NCBI GenBank assembly: GCA_002796325.1 | Contig: PCXA01000018.1 | Location: 206,707-270,706, forward strand | Direction: 5' to 3' | DNA: 64,000 nucleotides | Source: Deltaproteobacteria bacterium CG11_big_fil_rev_8_21_14_0_20_47_16 | Lineage (GTDB): Bacteria; UBA10199; GCA-002796325; 1-14-0-20-47-16 | Part shown: piece by piece, positions 40,622 through 49,330 of the stretch | How positions within the stretch are numbered: the first letter of the stretch is position 1 | Layout: every line of letters begins with the position of its first letter | The notes under the pieces: generated by a model | Database searches by the model: none | What the model was told of the DNA's origin: nothing | The model's input: only the letters and a program-made list of their open reading frames with translations | Made by a program: the position numbers and the translations under genes

Positions 40622-41397
40622 CCGGTGATGCCATTGTATTTCATGATGTTTGCAAATCTTTTGGTACTCAAAAGGTACTTAGAGGACTTAATTTAACCAT
40701 CCCACGTGGGAAGATTACAGTCATTATTGGCCGAAGCGGTGGGGGAAAATCCGTTATCTTGAAGCATATGATTGGCTTGCTGCGCCCTGATTCGGGCGAG
40801 GTCACCGTCGATGGCACCAACTTGTCGACATTGGACTCCATGAAGCTGCGCGAAATTCGCACCAAGTTTGGCATGCTCTTTCAAAATGCGGCCCTGTTTG
40901 ATTCCATGAATGTCTTTGATAATGTCGCGTTTCCAATGGTAGAGCATAGTGATCTTGATAAAAATAAATTAGCCAAACGTGTGAAGGAACTGTTGAGTCT
41001 CGTTGGATTGCCAGATATCGGACATAAGATGCCGTCGGAATTGTCAGGTGGTATGCGTAAGCGTGTGGGATTGGCACGTGCTATTGCCTTAAAGCCTGAA
41101 ATTATGCTGTATGACGAACCCACTACAGGGCTTGATCCAATTATGACCGATGCGATTGACAATTTGATCCTCTCCATGCAAAAGGAGCTCGGAATTACAT
41201 CTGTAGTCATTAGTCATGATATTGCAGCAACATTTCACGTGGCTGATAAGATTGCCATGTTAAGTGAGGGGGAAATTATCTTGTCTGGAACTCCCGACGT
41301 ATTTAAAAAAACTGATGTTCCATTTGTTAGACAATTTTTGGAAGGACGTTCCACGCCGTCTGCAAGTGGCCTCAACGATATTAAGGACCTACGTTAA
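40618..41397 (+). CDS. mlaF: MlaF-type ABC transporter ATPase
   Basis: A 259-residue ATPase powering the MlaE permease. Walker A is GRSGGGKS (about 37-44), the signature LSGGMRKRVGLARA, and Walker B MLYDEPTTGLDP. The gene lies between mlaE and an MCE-domain gene, the standard MlaEFD order, with a 1-bp TAATG overlap to mlaD. Confidence 0.96.
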   Translation: MTGDAIVFHDVCKSFGTQKVLRGLNLTIPRGKITVIIGRSGGGKSVILKHMIGLLRPDSGEVTVDGTNLSTLDSMKLREIRTKFGMLFQNAALFDSMNVFDNVAFPMVEHSDLDKNKLAKRVKELLSLVGLPDIGHKMPSELSGGMRKRVGLARAIALKPEIMLYDEPTTGLDPIMTDAIDNLILSMQKELGITSVVISHDIAATFHVADKIAMLSEGEIILSGTPDVFKKTDVPFVRQFLEGRSTPSASGLNDIKDLR

Positions 41398-42698
41398 TGA
41401 AGCGTGAAACAATGGTTGGCACGTTTGTGCTTATTGCTCTTGTGATTATGGGCTACATGACACTCAAAGTGGGTGGTGGCTCTGATTTTGCGGGTGGCAA
41501 AACGTATTATGTTACCGTGAACTCAGCGTTGGGTATTAATGACAAAACGCCAGTGCTGATTGCAGGTTACCAAGCAGGTGTTGTTGCCAAAATTTCGCTT
41601 GATGATTCCCGTCGTGCACGTCTTAAGCTTTCTGTGCAAAAAGATGTGTTCCTTCCAGAGGGAACACAAGCTGCTGTCCGTGCTAAGGGCGCTTTGGGTG
41701 AAACCTTTGTTGAAATTGTTCCCGGTCCAGTGGGTCAGCCGGAATTGGCGGATAACTCAGAATTGATTTATAATGGTTCTGGCGGTGATATTAATAGTCT
41801 GGTGTCACGATTGAATGACATGACACCGGGTGCTGCCCATGCAGTTGATAATTTGGATAAGTTTACAACGGTTCTTAAAGATCTGATGATTCGCAATGAA
41901 CAAAATGTGAATCGCATTTTGGAAAATTTCGCGATGTTGTCTTCTGATTTGCGAACAACTATTTCAGGTGCCGGGCCAAATGTTCAAGAAACTGCTGAAC
42001 GCATTGCAAGTATCACCCAAAAGGTTGATGAAGGACGCGGTACGGTGGGGCGCTTGATCAATGATGATTCAACAGTCAATAAAGCCAATGAGGCTTTGGA
42101 TAATATTAATGGTCTTGTAGGTGGTGTTCACCGTATGCAAACTGATATTGGCTATCATACGGAATATCTAGCTAATAAGCGGGACTTCAAAAACTATGTG
42201 CATTTGGATTTGAAGCCGCGTCCGGATCAGGCTTTCATTTTGGAATTTGTGACCAACCCGTATCCACCACCAAGCGTCAGCATTCAGCAATCCAATATCT
42301 CTGTGGGCGGGGCCACGACGTCGGTCTACTCCGTCAACAGCGTGACTCAGCGAAACAAGTTCTTGGTGTCTGCTGAGTTGGCCAAGAAGTTTTATAACTG
42401 GCGATTGCGCGGTGGTATTATTGAATCCCGCGGTGGTGTGGGTCTTGATTATATGAATGGTCCCCTTTCTGCAGGAACATCTGTTTGGGACTTTGGTTCC
42501 AACGACGGTCGTACACCACAGGTTAAGGTGTATGGTAACCTAAATGTTACGAAGAGCCTCTACTTGACAGGTGGTGGTAACGACTTGCTCAATTCAACAC
42601 AATCACGAAGCTGGATTGTTGGTGCTGGTGTGAAGGTGAGTGATGATGATGTTAAAGGTCTCTTAGGACTCGGTGCTAGCACCGTTGGAAACAAGTAG
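41397..42698 (+). CDS. mlaD: MCE-domain protein MlaD with long C-terminal extension
   Basis: The N-terminal anchor (TMVGTFVLIALVIMGYMTLKV) is followed by one MCE domain (about 35-120; YYVTVNSALGINDKTPVLIAGYQAGVVAKI). A helical segment follows (about 135-250), and then a C-terminal region of about 170 residues with alternating Gly/aromatic strands (WRLRGGIIESRGGVGLDYM, YGNLNVTKSLYLTGGGND). At 433 residues it is far longer than E. coli MlaD (about 180). The tail may form outer-membrane-like strands that bridge the periplasm, which is inference. purH begins 1 bp after its stop. Confidence 0.92.
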   Translation: MKRETMVGTFVLIALVIMGYMTLKVGGGSDFAGGKTYYVTVNSALGINDKTPVLIAGYQAGVVAKISLDDSRRARLKLSVQKDVFLPEGTQAAVRAKGALGETFVEIVPGPVGQPELADNSELIYNGSGGDINSLVSRLNDMTPGAAHAVDNLDKFTTVLKDLMIRNEQNVNRILENFAMLSSDLRTTISGAGPNVQETAERIASITQKVDEGRGTVGRLINDDSTVNKANEALDNINGLVGGVHRMQTDIGYHTEYLANKRDFKNYVHLDLKPRPDQAFILEFVTNPYPPPSVSIQQSNISVGGATTSVYSVNSVTQRNKFLVSAELAKKFYNWRLRGGIIESRGGVGLDYMNGPLSAGTSVWDFGSNDGRTPQVKVYGNLNVTKSLYLTGGGNDLLNSTQSRSWIVGAGVKVSDDDVKGLLGLGASTVGNK

Positions 42699-42699
42699 T

Positions 42700-44238
42700 A
42701 TGATTGAGCGTGCCCTCATTAGTGTTTCTGACAAATCTGGAATTCTTGATCTTGCCAAGCAACTGCATGCCATGAACATTAAGATTCTTTCCACAGGGGG
42801 GACCGCTAAGGTTATTTCAGGTGCAGGTATCCCTGTTGTTGAAGTGTCTGATTTTACAGGGTTCCCTGAAATTTTAGATGGGCGTGTTAAAACACTGCAT
42901 CCTAAGGTGCATGCAGGGCTACTTGCACGTCGTGATATTCATGATGCAATTATGCAACGAGAAGGGCTTCCTTATATTGATTTGCTGGTTGTGAATTTTT
43001 ATCCATTCGAGAAAGCTGTTTCAGATCCCCAGTGCTCACTTGCAGATGCCGTTGAACAAATTGACATTGGTGGTCCGGGTATGGTGCGCTCTGCAGCCAA
43101 GAACTATACTGATGTAGCCGTTGTGACGGATCCATCAGATTATGAAGTGATATTACGGGAGTTGTCTGAAAAAAGGGAAGTGACGCGATCGACACGATTT
43201 CGACTGGCCCAAAAAGCATTTGCACGAGTGGCTGAATACGACGCCGCGATTTGTCACTATTTGACACAATTTACTGATGAGTCACAGAAAAGTGACATAC
43301 CGGAAACAGTAGTGGTTTCTGGAAGGCGTATTCAATCATTGCGCTACGGTGAAAATCCCCATCAATCGGCTGCGTGGTATCAAACCTCAGCAACTGGTTT
43401 GTCTGCGGCACAGCAACTGCAGGGGAAAGAGCTGTCTTATAATAATATTCTTGATGCAGATGCAGCCCTTGAAACAGTCCGTGCGTTTTCTGAGAAGACA
43501 GCATGTGTCATTGTAAAACATGGTAATCCCTGCGGGATTGGGGTTGAACAAAAATTGAATGACGCCTTTGTACGTGCACAAGCAACAGATCCTGTGAGTA
43601 GCTTTGGTGGCATTGTGGCACTATCGCGTCCTTTAGATGTAGAAACGGCTGAGGCAATTGCCAAAACTTTTTTTGAAGTGGTGATGGCACCAGGCTTTGA
43701 TGCAAAAGCGCTGGCGATTTTAGAATCCAAAAAGAATTTACGTCTGTTGAAAGTGCCGTGTGCTGCGGAGCTGCCAACCTCAGATCCAATATTAAGATCT
43801 GTACAGGGAGGATTTCTGTGGCAGATGCGGGACTGTGAATTTCAAGATTTAGGGTCGATGCGTATTGTTACGACGCGTGCACCCAGTCGAGAAGAGTTAC
43901 TTGCACTTGATTTGGGGTGGCGTGCTGCCCATTATGTCAAATCCAATGCAATTGTCTTTGCAAATGCAACGGGAACAGTCGCCATTGGTGCGGGCCAGAT
44001 GAGTCGAGTGGACTCTGTGCAATTGGCAGTCATGAAGGCTCAGCTCCCCCTCAAAGGCACAGTCGTTGCGTCAGATGCGTTCTTTCCGTTTGCAGATGGG
44101 CTTTTGGCGGCTGCCAAAGCCGGTGCAACAGCTGTCGTTCAACCTGGCGGTTCTGTCCGCGACGAAGAAGTCATTGCAGCTGCCAATCAGCATAACATGG
44201 CCATGATTTTCACAGGCACACGCCACTTCCGCCATTAA
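42700..44238 (+). CDS. purH: Bifunctional AICAR transformylase/IMP cyclohydrolase
   Basis: Catalyses the last two steps to IMP. The 512 residues contain the MGS-like cyclohydrolase domain (ALISVSDKSGILDLA, ILSTGGTAKVI, LDGRVKTLHPKVHAGLLARR) and the transformylase domain (LRYGENPHQSAAWY, CVIVKHGNPCGIG, DSFFPFADGL-like DAFFPFADGLLAAA). The start at 42700 fits family N-termini. The next gene, purD, is separated by an inserted-looking repeat. Confidence 0.97.
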   Translation: MIERALISVSDKSGILDLAKQLHAMNIKILSTGGTAKVISGAGIPVVEVSDFTGFPEILDGRVKTLHPKVHAGLLARRDIHDAIMQREGLPYIDLLVVNFYPFEKAVSDPQCSLADAVEQIDIGGPGMVRSAAKNYTDVAVVTDPSDYEVILRELSEKREVTRSTRFRLAQKAFARVAEYDAAICHYLTQFTDESQKSDIPETVVVSGRRIQSLRYGENPHQSAAWYQTSATGLSAAQQLQGKELSYNNILDADAALETVRAFSEKTACVIVKHGNPCGIGVEQKLNDAFVRAQATDPVSSFGGIVALSRPLDVETAEAIAKTFFEVVMAPGFDAKALAILESKKNLRLLKVPCAAELPTSDPILRSVQGGFLWQMRDCEFQDLGSMRIVTTRAPSREELLALDLGWRAAHYVKSNAIVFANATGTVAIGAGQMSRVDSVQLAVMKAQLPLKGTVVASDAFFPFADGLLAAAKAGATAVVQPGGSVRDEEVIAAANQHNMAMIFTGTRHFRH

Positions 44239-44246
44239 AGTCACAA

Positions 44247-44511
44247 CATAATGTCGCTTATACGGCGATCTTCGTAAGGGAGCAGCATGCCGTTCCAACT
44301 TTTCACACTGTGGCCGCCGTATTCTGAGCCGATGTGATCCCGGCAGGGCGGCTCTCGGAAGAGCGTGCATCTAAGCCTATAAACTGCACGCTCTGAGAGA
44401 GCAGCGTGGCGTTTTTTCGGCGTATGAGAAAAAACGACCACCGGCGCCCGAAGGGACCACATCGGCGAAGTCAGGCGGCCAGTGAGGAAAATTCGTATAA
44501 GCGACATTATG
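44247..44511. repeat. 265-bp MITE-like element with 18-bp perfect terminal inverted repeats
   Basis: CATAATGTCGCTTATACG (44247-44264) recurs as its reverse complement CGTATAAGCGACATTATG (44494-44511). The interior continues the palindrome imperfectly (CACTG..GCCGCC and CCGATGTG-TCCC arms on both sides). It also carries two inner hairpins, GAGCGTGCA...TGCACGCTC (44361-44393) and CGTTTTTTC...GAAAAAACG (44410-44436). It has no ORF of its own, fills most of the 338-bp purH-purD gap, and a second copy begins at 63903. Confidence 0.85.
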
Positions 44512-44576
44512 GTATTGGCGACACGGCCTAGGGGAATAGAGTTTTTTATGTACTCTTTTGGGGGCATTCGTTAAGC

Positions 44577-45854
44577 ATGCGTCCCATGAAGATTCTAGTA
44601 ATTGGCGGTGGTGGGCGCGAGCATGCCATTGCATTTGCATTGTCGCGTAGTCAGCATGCCCCCCAACTATTCGTGGCGCCGGGTAATCCGGGGATTGCTG
44701 CACTTGCAACTTGTGTGGATATTCCCGTTGATAATATCAACAAGCTTCTCTCTTTTGCTCAAACTGAAAAAATTGATATGACAATTGTAGGGCCAGAACT
44801 GCCATTAAGTCTGGGGGTGGTGGATACATTTAGAAATGCGGGTCTCCCCATTATGGGACCCACACGCATGGCCGCACAATTAGAATCCAGCAAGTCGTTC
44901 GCAAAATCATTTATGGATCGTCATCATATTCCCACTGCAAAGTGGGGAACGTTTACCGATATTGCCAAAGCCCTTCATTATTTGAAATCTCAACAGTACC
45001 CAGTGGTGATCAAAGCAGATGGTCTTGCTGCAGGAAAAGGCGTTGTGATTGCGCAAACGGCAGATGAGGCCCAAAAAACATTGTCGGACTGGATGGGTGG
45101 TAAACAGTTGGGTGGTGCAGGTCAGAGCGTGGTGATTGAAGAATTTTTACAGGGCCGTGAGATTTCCATGATTGCTATTGCCGATGGTGAGAAGGCTGTA
45201 TTGCTTCAATCAGCAGCGGATCATAAGCGTGCTTATGATGGTGATCAGGGGCCCAATACGGGCGGAATGGGAGCTGTGAGTCCCGTACCATGGGTGAATG
45301 CTGCATTGGTGGAACGGGTTCGTACCGAAATTCTAGAACCTACCATTGCCGGTATGGCGCTAGATGGCATGCCATTTTCTGGCTTTTTGTATATGGGTAT
45401 TATGGTGGTGGGGCAGACACCCCATGTCTTGGAGTACAACGTACGACTTGGTGATCCTGAAGCACAAGCCTTATTGCCACGGTTGCAAACTGATTTTGTA
45501 GAGCTGTGTGGGCGATCGGCCGCAGTTGCGCTTTATCAACAAGAACAACTTAAATGGGATTCGCGTTCGTCGGTGTGTGTGGTAATGGCTGCAGAGGGCT
45601 ATCCAGGTACAGTAGTTACAGGGTCCGAGATTCAAGGTATTCCATCCCCTACAGAAGATGCGGTCGTGTTTCAGGCAGGAACTTGCATGAAAGATGAAAA
45701 GCTACAAACTGCAGGTGGCCGCGTTTTAGGAGTTACAGCGTTGGGTGACACATTGGAAGGTGCACAGTATCGTGCCTATGATGTCGCTAAAAAAATTCGT
45801 TGGAAGGGTGCCTGGTATCGTCATGATATCGGTAAGTCACTGGTGAAACTATGA
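44577..45854 (+). CDS. purD: Phosphoribosylamine-glycine ligase
   Basis: An ATP-grasp enzyme forming GAR. The N-terminus KILVIGGGGREHAIAFAL, the ATP-grasp blocks VVIKADGLAAGKGVVIA and EEFLQGREISMIAI, and the metal site LEYNVRLGDPEAQ are characteristic. The start may be 44577 or the ATG at 44586, which matches most homologues. It overlaps the next gene by 4 bp. Confidence 0.97.
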   Translation: MRPMKILVIGGGGREHAIAFALSRSQHAPQLFVAPGNPGIAALATCVDIPVDNINKLLSFAQTEKIDMTIVGPELPLSLGVVDTFRNAGLPIMGPTRMAAQLESSKSFAKSFMDRHHIPTAKWGTFTDIAKALHYLKSQQYPVVIKADGLAAGKGVVIAQTADEAQKTLSDWMGGKQLGGAGQSVVIEEFLQGREISMIAIADGEKAVLLQSAADHKRAYDGDQGPNTGGMGAVSPVPWVNAALVERVRTEILEPTIAGMALDGMPFSGFLYMGIMVVGQTPHVLEYNVRLGDPEAQALLPRLQTDFVELCGRSAAVALYQQEQLKWDSRSSVCVVMAAEGYPGTVVTGSEIQGIPSPTEDAVVFQAGTCMKDEKLQTAGGRVLGVTALGDTLEGAQYRAYDVAKKIRWKGAWYRHDIGKSLVKL

Positions 45855-46495
45855 GTAAAATTTTGCATGTTGATGCGCGGGATCCGGAACCCCATGTGAT
45901 TGCTGAAGCAGTTGAAGCGTTGAAGGCGGGTCAGGCAGTGGCGTATCCTACTGAAACGCTCTATGGATTGGCCGTTGATGTGACGAGTGATAAGGCCGTT
46001 AAACATCTATATGATCTGAAGCGTCGTGACTATGGATTGCCTGTGGCCATCTTGGTGGCAGACATGAAAATGCTGCAAGACTATGTTACCAACATTCCTG
46101 AGCCGGCACGGGGAATGGTGAAGCAGTTTTGGCCTGGAGCGTTAACGATCTTGTTTACGGCGGGCGACAAAATTTCCAGAAGCCTTATGACGAACACAGG
46201 TAAGATTGGTATTCGCATTTCATCACATCCTGTCGCCACAGCTCTTGTGCGGGCGTTTGGAAAGCCAATTACAACAACGAGTGCAAACTTATCTGGGTAT
46301 CCGCCATCACTACAGGTGAAGCATGTTAAAAAGTACTTCTCAGATCGTATTGACTGCATTTTAGATGGCGGCGAATGCAGGCCTAGCTTGGGATCAACCG
46401 TTGTAGATGTCTCAGAAGATACTATGGCCATCATTCGTGAGGGCGCCATTCAGGCAGATTGCGTGATTCGGGCGTTTCAGGGAAAACCTGCCTAA
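45851..46495 (+). CDS. Sua5/YciO/YrdC threonylcarbamoyl-AMP synthase-like protein
   Basis: A 214-residue YrdC-fold protein. AYPTETLYGLAVDVTSDKAV, LKRRDYGLPVAILV and FWPGALTILF with SSHPVATALVRAFGKPITTTSANLSG match the family that makes the intermediate for tRNA t6A37. The YciO branch is close, and function there is less clear. It overlaps purD by 4 bp. Confidence 0.92.
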   Translation: MSKILHVDARDPEPHVIAEAVEALKAGQAVAYPTETLYGLAVDVTSDKAVKHLYDLKRRDYGLPVAILVADMKMLQDYVTNIPEPARGMVKQFWPGALTILFTAGDKISRSLMTNTGKIGIRISSHPVATALVRAFGKPITTTSANLSGYPPSLQVKHVKKYFSDRIDCILDGGECRPSLGSTVVDVSEDTMAIIREGAIQADCVIRAFQGKPA

Positions 46496-46513
46496 GCCCT
46501 CTGGAGAATTTTC

Positions 46514-46828
46514 TTGAAAGTCAAAACCAAACTCGAAACTATTTCAGATATACTTTCAAACTATTTTGCCAAAGATCCAACTGCGCAAAAAAAGCTTAAA
46601 CAGTATTCCGTTTTTGCCGTTTGGAATGATGTTGTTGGAGCACGCATCGCCAAACACACTCAGCCGGTCAAAATGATGGACCTGACGCTGGTGGTGCGTG
46701 TAGAGTCGGCAGCCTGGTTACAGGAGCTTCAGTACATGAAACCACAAATTCTTAAGAAAATTCATGCTCATGTGGAGCCATCCCTGGTTCAGGATATTCG
46801 ACTGGAAATAGGCCGTTTAGAGGAGTAG
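46514..46828 (+). CDS. DUF721 (DciA-like) protein
   Basis: A 104-residue protein starting at TTG, 8 nt after GGAG. The middle WNDVVGARIAKHTQPVKMMDLTLVVRVESAAWLQELQYMKPQIL is the DUF721 signature; DciA members load or assist the replicative helicase. It lacks the long C-terminal extension of some members. The next gene begins after a 73-bp gap. Confidence 0.85.
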   Translation: MKVKTKLETISDILSNYFAKDPTAQKKLKQYSVFAVWNDVVGARIAKHTQPVKMMDLTLVVRVESAAWLQELQYMKPQILKKIHAHVEPSLVQDIRLEIGRLEE

Positions 46829-46901
46829 GCTTTTAGGGTTGACAAAAATGGGTGGATGGGAAAAAGCCATGCACCCTTTAAACCTTTGATATGAGGTGGT
46901 T

Positions 46902-47267
46902 ATGAATAAAAAAGACCTTAAGCGGTTCCGTGACATGTTAACTGAGCGTTCTGAACAGATTTTAGAGTCGCTCAATGCAACCAAGGACGCGACTCGGGTT
47001 GTTGATCCAAGTGATTTGCCCGACGAAGTGGATCAGGCCTCCAGTGAAGCGGATCAGTCCATGCAGTTGCGCTTGCGTGACCGCGAAAATGTGCTCCTCA
47101 AAAAGATTTTAAAGACCATTCAGAAAATTGATGACGGTGATTTTGGTATCTGTGAAAAGTGTGGTGATGATATCGATATCAAGCGTCTTGAAGCACGTCC
47201 TGTAACCGATCTTTGCATCCGCTGCAAAGAAGAAGAAGAACGCCGCGAAAAAACCTACGCAGGCTAA
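46902..47267 (+). CDS. DksA/TraR-type zinc-finger protein
   Basis: A 121-residue protein with an N-terminal coiled coil whose tip reads DLPDEVDQASSEAD, keeping the DxxDxA pattern that DksA inserts into the RNA polymerase secondary channel. A C4 zinc finger follows (CEKCGDDIDIKRLEARPVTDLCIRC). It is likely to modulate stringent-response transcription. ATG 46902 follows GAGGTGG; the track starts at the GTG 46896. A perfect TTGACA at 46839 may be part of its promoter, but no good -10 is seen. Confidence 0.93.
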   Translation: MNKKDLKRFRDMLTERSEQILESLNATKDATRVVDPSDLPDEVDQASSEADQSMQLRLRDRENVLLKKILKTIQKIDDGDFGICEKCGDDIDIKRLEARPVTDLCIRCKEEEERREKTYAG

Positions 47268-47421
47268 TCTATTGAAGCTGATTATACGTAGTGGCCTATG
47301 TGGTTGCCTTGCAATCTTGTGCTATTATTATGTTGCCGTGTTGTTATGTCCGTACTTTGCATAATCCATTTTATGCTGCACAACCCTTGTCAGCGAGCAA
47401 AATCCATTCTATGAACGCACT

Positions 47422-48093
47422 ATGTCCGGAACACTCTACATCGTCTCAACGCCTATCGGAAATCTGGAGGACATGACCCAGCGGGGCATCCGCATTTTGG
47501 GTGAAGTGGATTTGGTGGCCGCCGAAGATACACGCCGCACGAAAAATCTGCTCAATCACTTGGGAATCCGCACGCCACTCACCAGTTTTTTTGCGCATAA
47601 CGAAGAATTCAAATCAGATGTGATCTTGAATGCATTGGAAAAGGGAAAGAACGTTGCGCTTGTCAGTGACGCCGGAACACCGGGACTTTCTGATCCCGGT
47701 TACAAATTGATTTGCGAAGCAATCGAACTCAAAATCCCAGTGGTACCAATTCCAGGGGCTTCTGCATTGTTGGCTGCATTGGTGCCCAGTGGTATGCCCA
47801 CGCATCGTTTTACGTTCATTGGGTTTTTGCCCGACAAAAAGGGGCGTCGCACATCACTCCTGGAAGAAGTTAAAGAATTGCGTCACACCTTGGTTTTTTA
47901 TGTAGCAAAATGGGATGTGCAAAAAGTACTGCGTGAAATGGCAGATGTGTTGGGTGATCGTGATGCCGTTATTTGTCGCGAGCTCACCAAGGTTCATGAA
48001 GAATTTCGTCGCGGAAAGTTGTCGGATCTGGCGCAACATGTAGAGCGCAATCCACCACGCGGGGAATTCACGCTCTTGGTAGCGGGGGAATAG
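47422..48093 (+). CDS. rsmI: 16S rRNA C1402 2'-O-methyltransferase RsmI
   Basis: A SAM-dependent tetrapyrrole-methylase-fold enzyme. LYIVSTPIGNLEDMTQRGIRIL, AAEDTRRTKNLLNHLGI, VALVSDAGTPGLSDPG and VPIPGASALLAAL are clear RsmI blocks. At 223 residues it is shorter than E. coli RsmI (about 286) and lacks the C-terminal extension, as in several other bacteria. It is followed 2 bp later by a membrane-protein gene. Confidence 0.95.
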   Translation: MSGTLYIVSTPIGNLEDMTQRGIRILGEVDLVAAEDTRRTKNLLNHLGIRTPLTSFFAHNEEFKSDVILNALEKGKNVALVSDAGTPGLSDPGYKLICEAIELKIPVVPIPGASALLAALVPSGMPTHRFTFIGFLPDKKGRRTSLLEEVKELRHTLVFYVAKWDVQKVLREMADVLGDRDAVICRELTKVHEEFRRGKLSDLAQHVERNPPRGEFTLLVAGE

Positions 48094-48095
48094 GT

Positions 48096-48749
48096 ATGCA
48101 AGTCAATTGGAATCCCTATTTGCCATGGATTGGCATAGGTATCGTTGCGGTGCTCGTGGGCATTTGGATTTATGTGCGTGCGCGAAAGAAGCGGATATTA
48201 TTTCGTAAACTTCTTTCCGTCATTGCACAACAAATGCACCTGCAATATCCCAGCATTAAACCGTATCCAGTAACCACACTCCATGGCCGCTATTTTTCAT
48301 ACGAAGTTGCAGTAGAAGCCAAAACGCAATCCGATCCCCATTATCCGTGGATCTTTCGCATCCATTTGGAACTGCAACATCAATTGGAAGGGCGCCTCTA
48401 CATTCAAAGTGAAAATAAGCCCGCTAAAATCGCGCGTCTCTATGGCATGGAAGTGATTATTACCGGGAACAGCACTTTTGATAACCAGATTTTGGTCTGT
48501 TCCACTGATGAAGCCAGTGCCCAATTACTTTTTACACCCTATCTGATCGAGCGTTTCATGCGCGTGCAATTTCCACCGTTTCATATTGATTTTCACAAAC
48601 ACAATGCATACGCCGAAATCACATTGCATCGTACAGAAGACATTGCGCTCACATCTCATCTTGTCGCACTGATGGTGGAGATTGCCGAATTTCTGCATCA
48701 AGGTAAACACAGTCTTGAACCCTTCGATCCACCCCCGATGGCGGCTTAA
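48096..48749 (+). CDS. Membrane-anchored protein of unknown function
   Basis: A 217-residue protein with one N-terminal membrane helix (WIGIGIVAVLVGIWIYV) followed by basic residues (RARKKR), suggesting a cytoplasmic domain. The soluble part looks alpha/beta, with RLYGMEVIITGNSTFDNQILVCSTDE in the middle. No family is recognised. It is probably cotranscribed with rsmI. Confidence 0.75.
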   Translation: MQVNWNPYLPWIGIGIVAVLVGIWIYVRARKKRILFRKLLSVIAQQMHLQYPSIKPYPVTTLHGRYFSYEVAVEAKTQSDPHYPWIFRIHLELQHQLEGRLYIQSENKPAKIARLYGMEVIITGNSTFDNQILVCSTDEASAQLLFTPYLIERFMRVQFPPFHIDFHKHNAYAEITLHRTEDIALTSHLVALMVEIAEFLHQGKHSLEPFDPPPMAA

Positions 48750-48880
48750 ACGAGCAAATAGGTAACTTTCTACCCCAAATTTCCCCATTCTTCTTGCTTT
48801 GATAAAATAAGCAATGCTCCTTGATTGTTAAAAAACGTATAAAAAACATTATCTTGCGTGTTTATTGGGGGTGGGTCACT

Positions 48881-48896
48881 TGGCACGACTTCTGCA
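48881..48896 (+). promoter_or_regulatory. Sigma-54 (-24/-12) promoter
   Basis: TGGCACGACTTCTGCA has the full TGGCAC -24 box, the required 10 nt between GG and GC, and a CTGCA -12 box. It lies 36 bp before the start of a gene of unknown function, so transcription would begin about 25 bp ahead of it. The upstream 100 bp are A+T-rich and could take an IHF-type bend. Confidence 0.7.
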
Positions 48897-48931
48897 TTCT
48901 CTAGCTAACGAACAACAAGGGGGATGTGAGA

Positions 48932-49330
48932 ATGAAAATGCCAAGAGATGAAATGCCAGATGTTCAGCATCACGAATCAGAGGGTGCGACTACCACTCCA
49001 TTAGACCGGCTACGCTCAATGTCGACTGTGGCCCACAAGGTTAAGAGTAAGGGGCAGCAGCGGGCGGTCGATGCCATGTTGGCCGTGTATAATGGGCGAC
49101 TCACTTATACATTCATTGCCGGTCACGAAGTGGCATCCATTCACTTTGATCAAAACCGAGGCGAGATTTTCTATAAAGGCCATAATGTCCGCAATATGAC
49201 GCTGGGCGAGGAGGTTCGTGGCTATTTATGGGAGCTGGCAGAGGTTTTAACCACAGATCCCAAGGGAAATGACTATGCGGGCGATTATTCCGCAACTTTG
49301 AGGAAGCTTCTGGACGATAACCATATATGA
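48932..49330 (+). CDS. Protein of unknown function behind a sigma-54-type promoter
   Basis: A 132-residue cytoplasmic protein starting at ATG 48932 after AAGGGGGATG. Residues about 35-120 (KVKSKGQQRAVDAMLAVYNGRL, HFDQNRGEIFYKGHNVRNMTLGEEVRGYLWELAEVL) look like one compact alpha/beta domain. I find no known family. It overlaps the next gene by 4 bp, so the two are translationally coupled. Confidence 0.78.
   Translation: MKMPRDEMPDVQHHESEGATTTPLDRLRSMSTVAHKVKSKGQQRAVDAMLAVYNGRLTYTFIAGHEVASIHFDQNRGEIFYKGHNVRNMTLGEEVRGYLWELAEVLTTDPKGNDYAGDYSATLRKLLDDNHI

Noticed and set aside
44247-44511. Considered whether the 265-bp element is an integron attC site or a Xer dif-like site
   Set aside because: ATAATGTCGC-TTATAC loosely recalls Xer sites, but there is no attC consensus core, no integrase gene and no cassette array here.
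44241-44567. Minus-strand ORFs of about 100 residues across the purH-purD gap
   Set aside because: They are translations of the inverted-repeat element, with no start signal and no family features.
46839-46870. Perfect TTGACA upstream of the DksA-like gene
   Set aside because: No acceptable -10 box lies 16-18 bp downstream, so it is not listed as a promoter.
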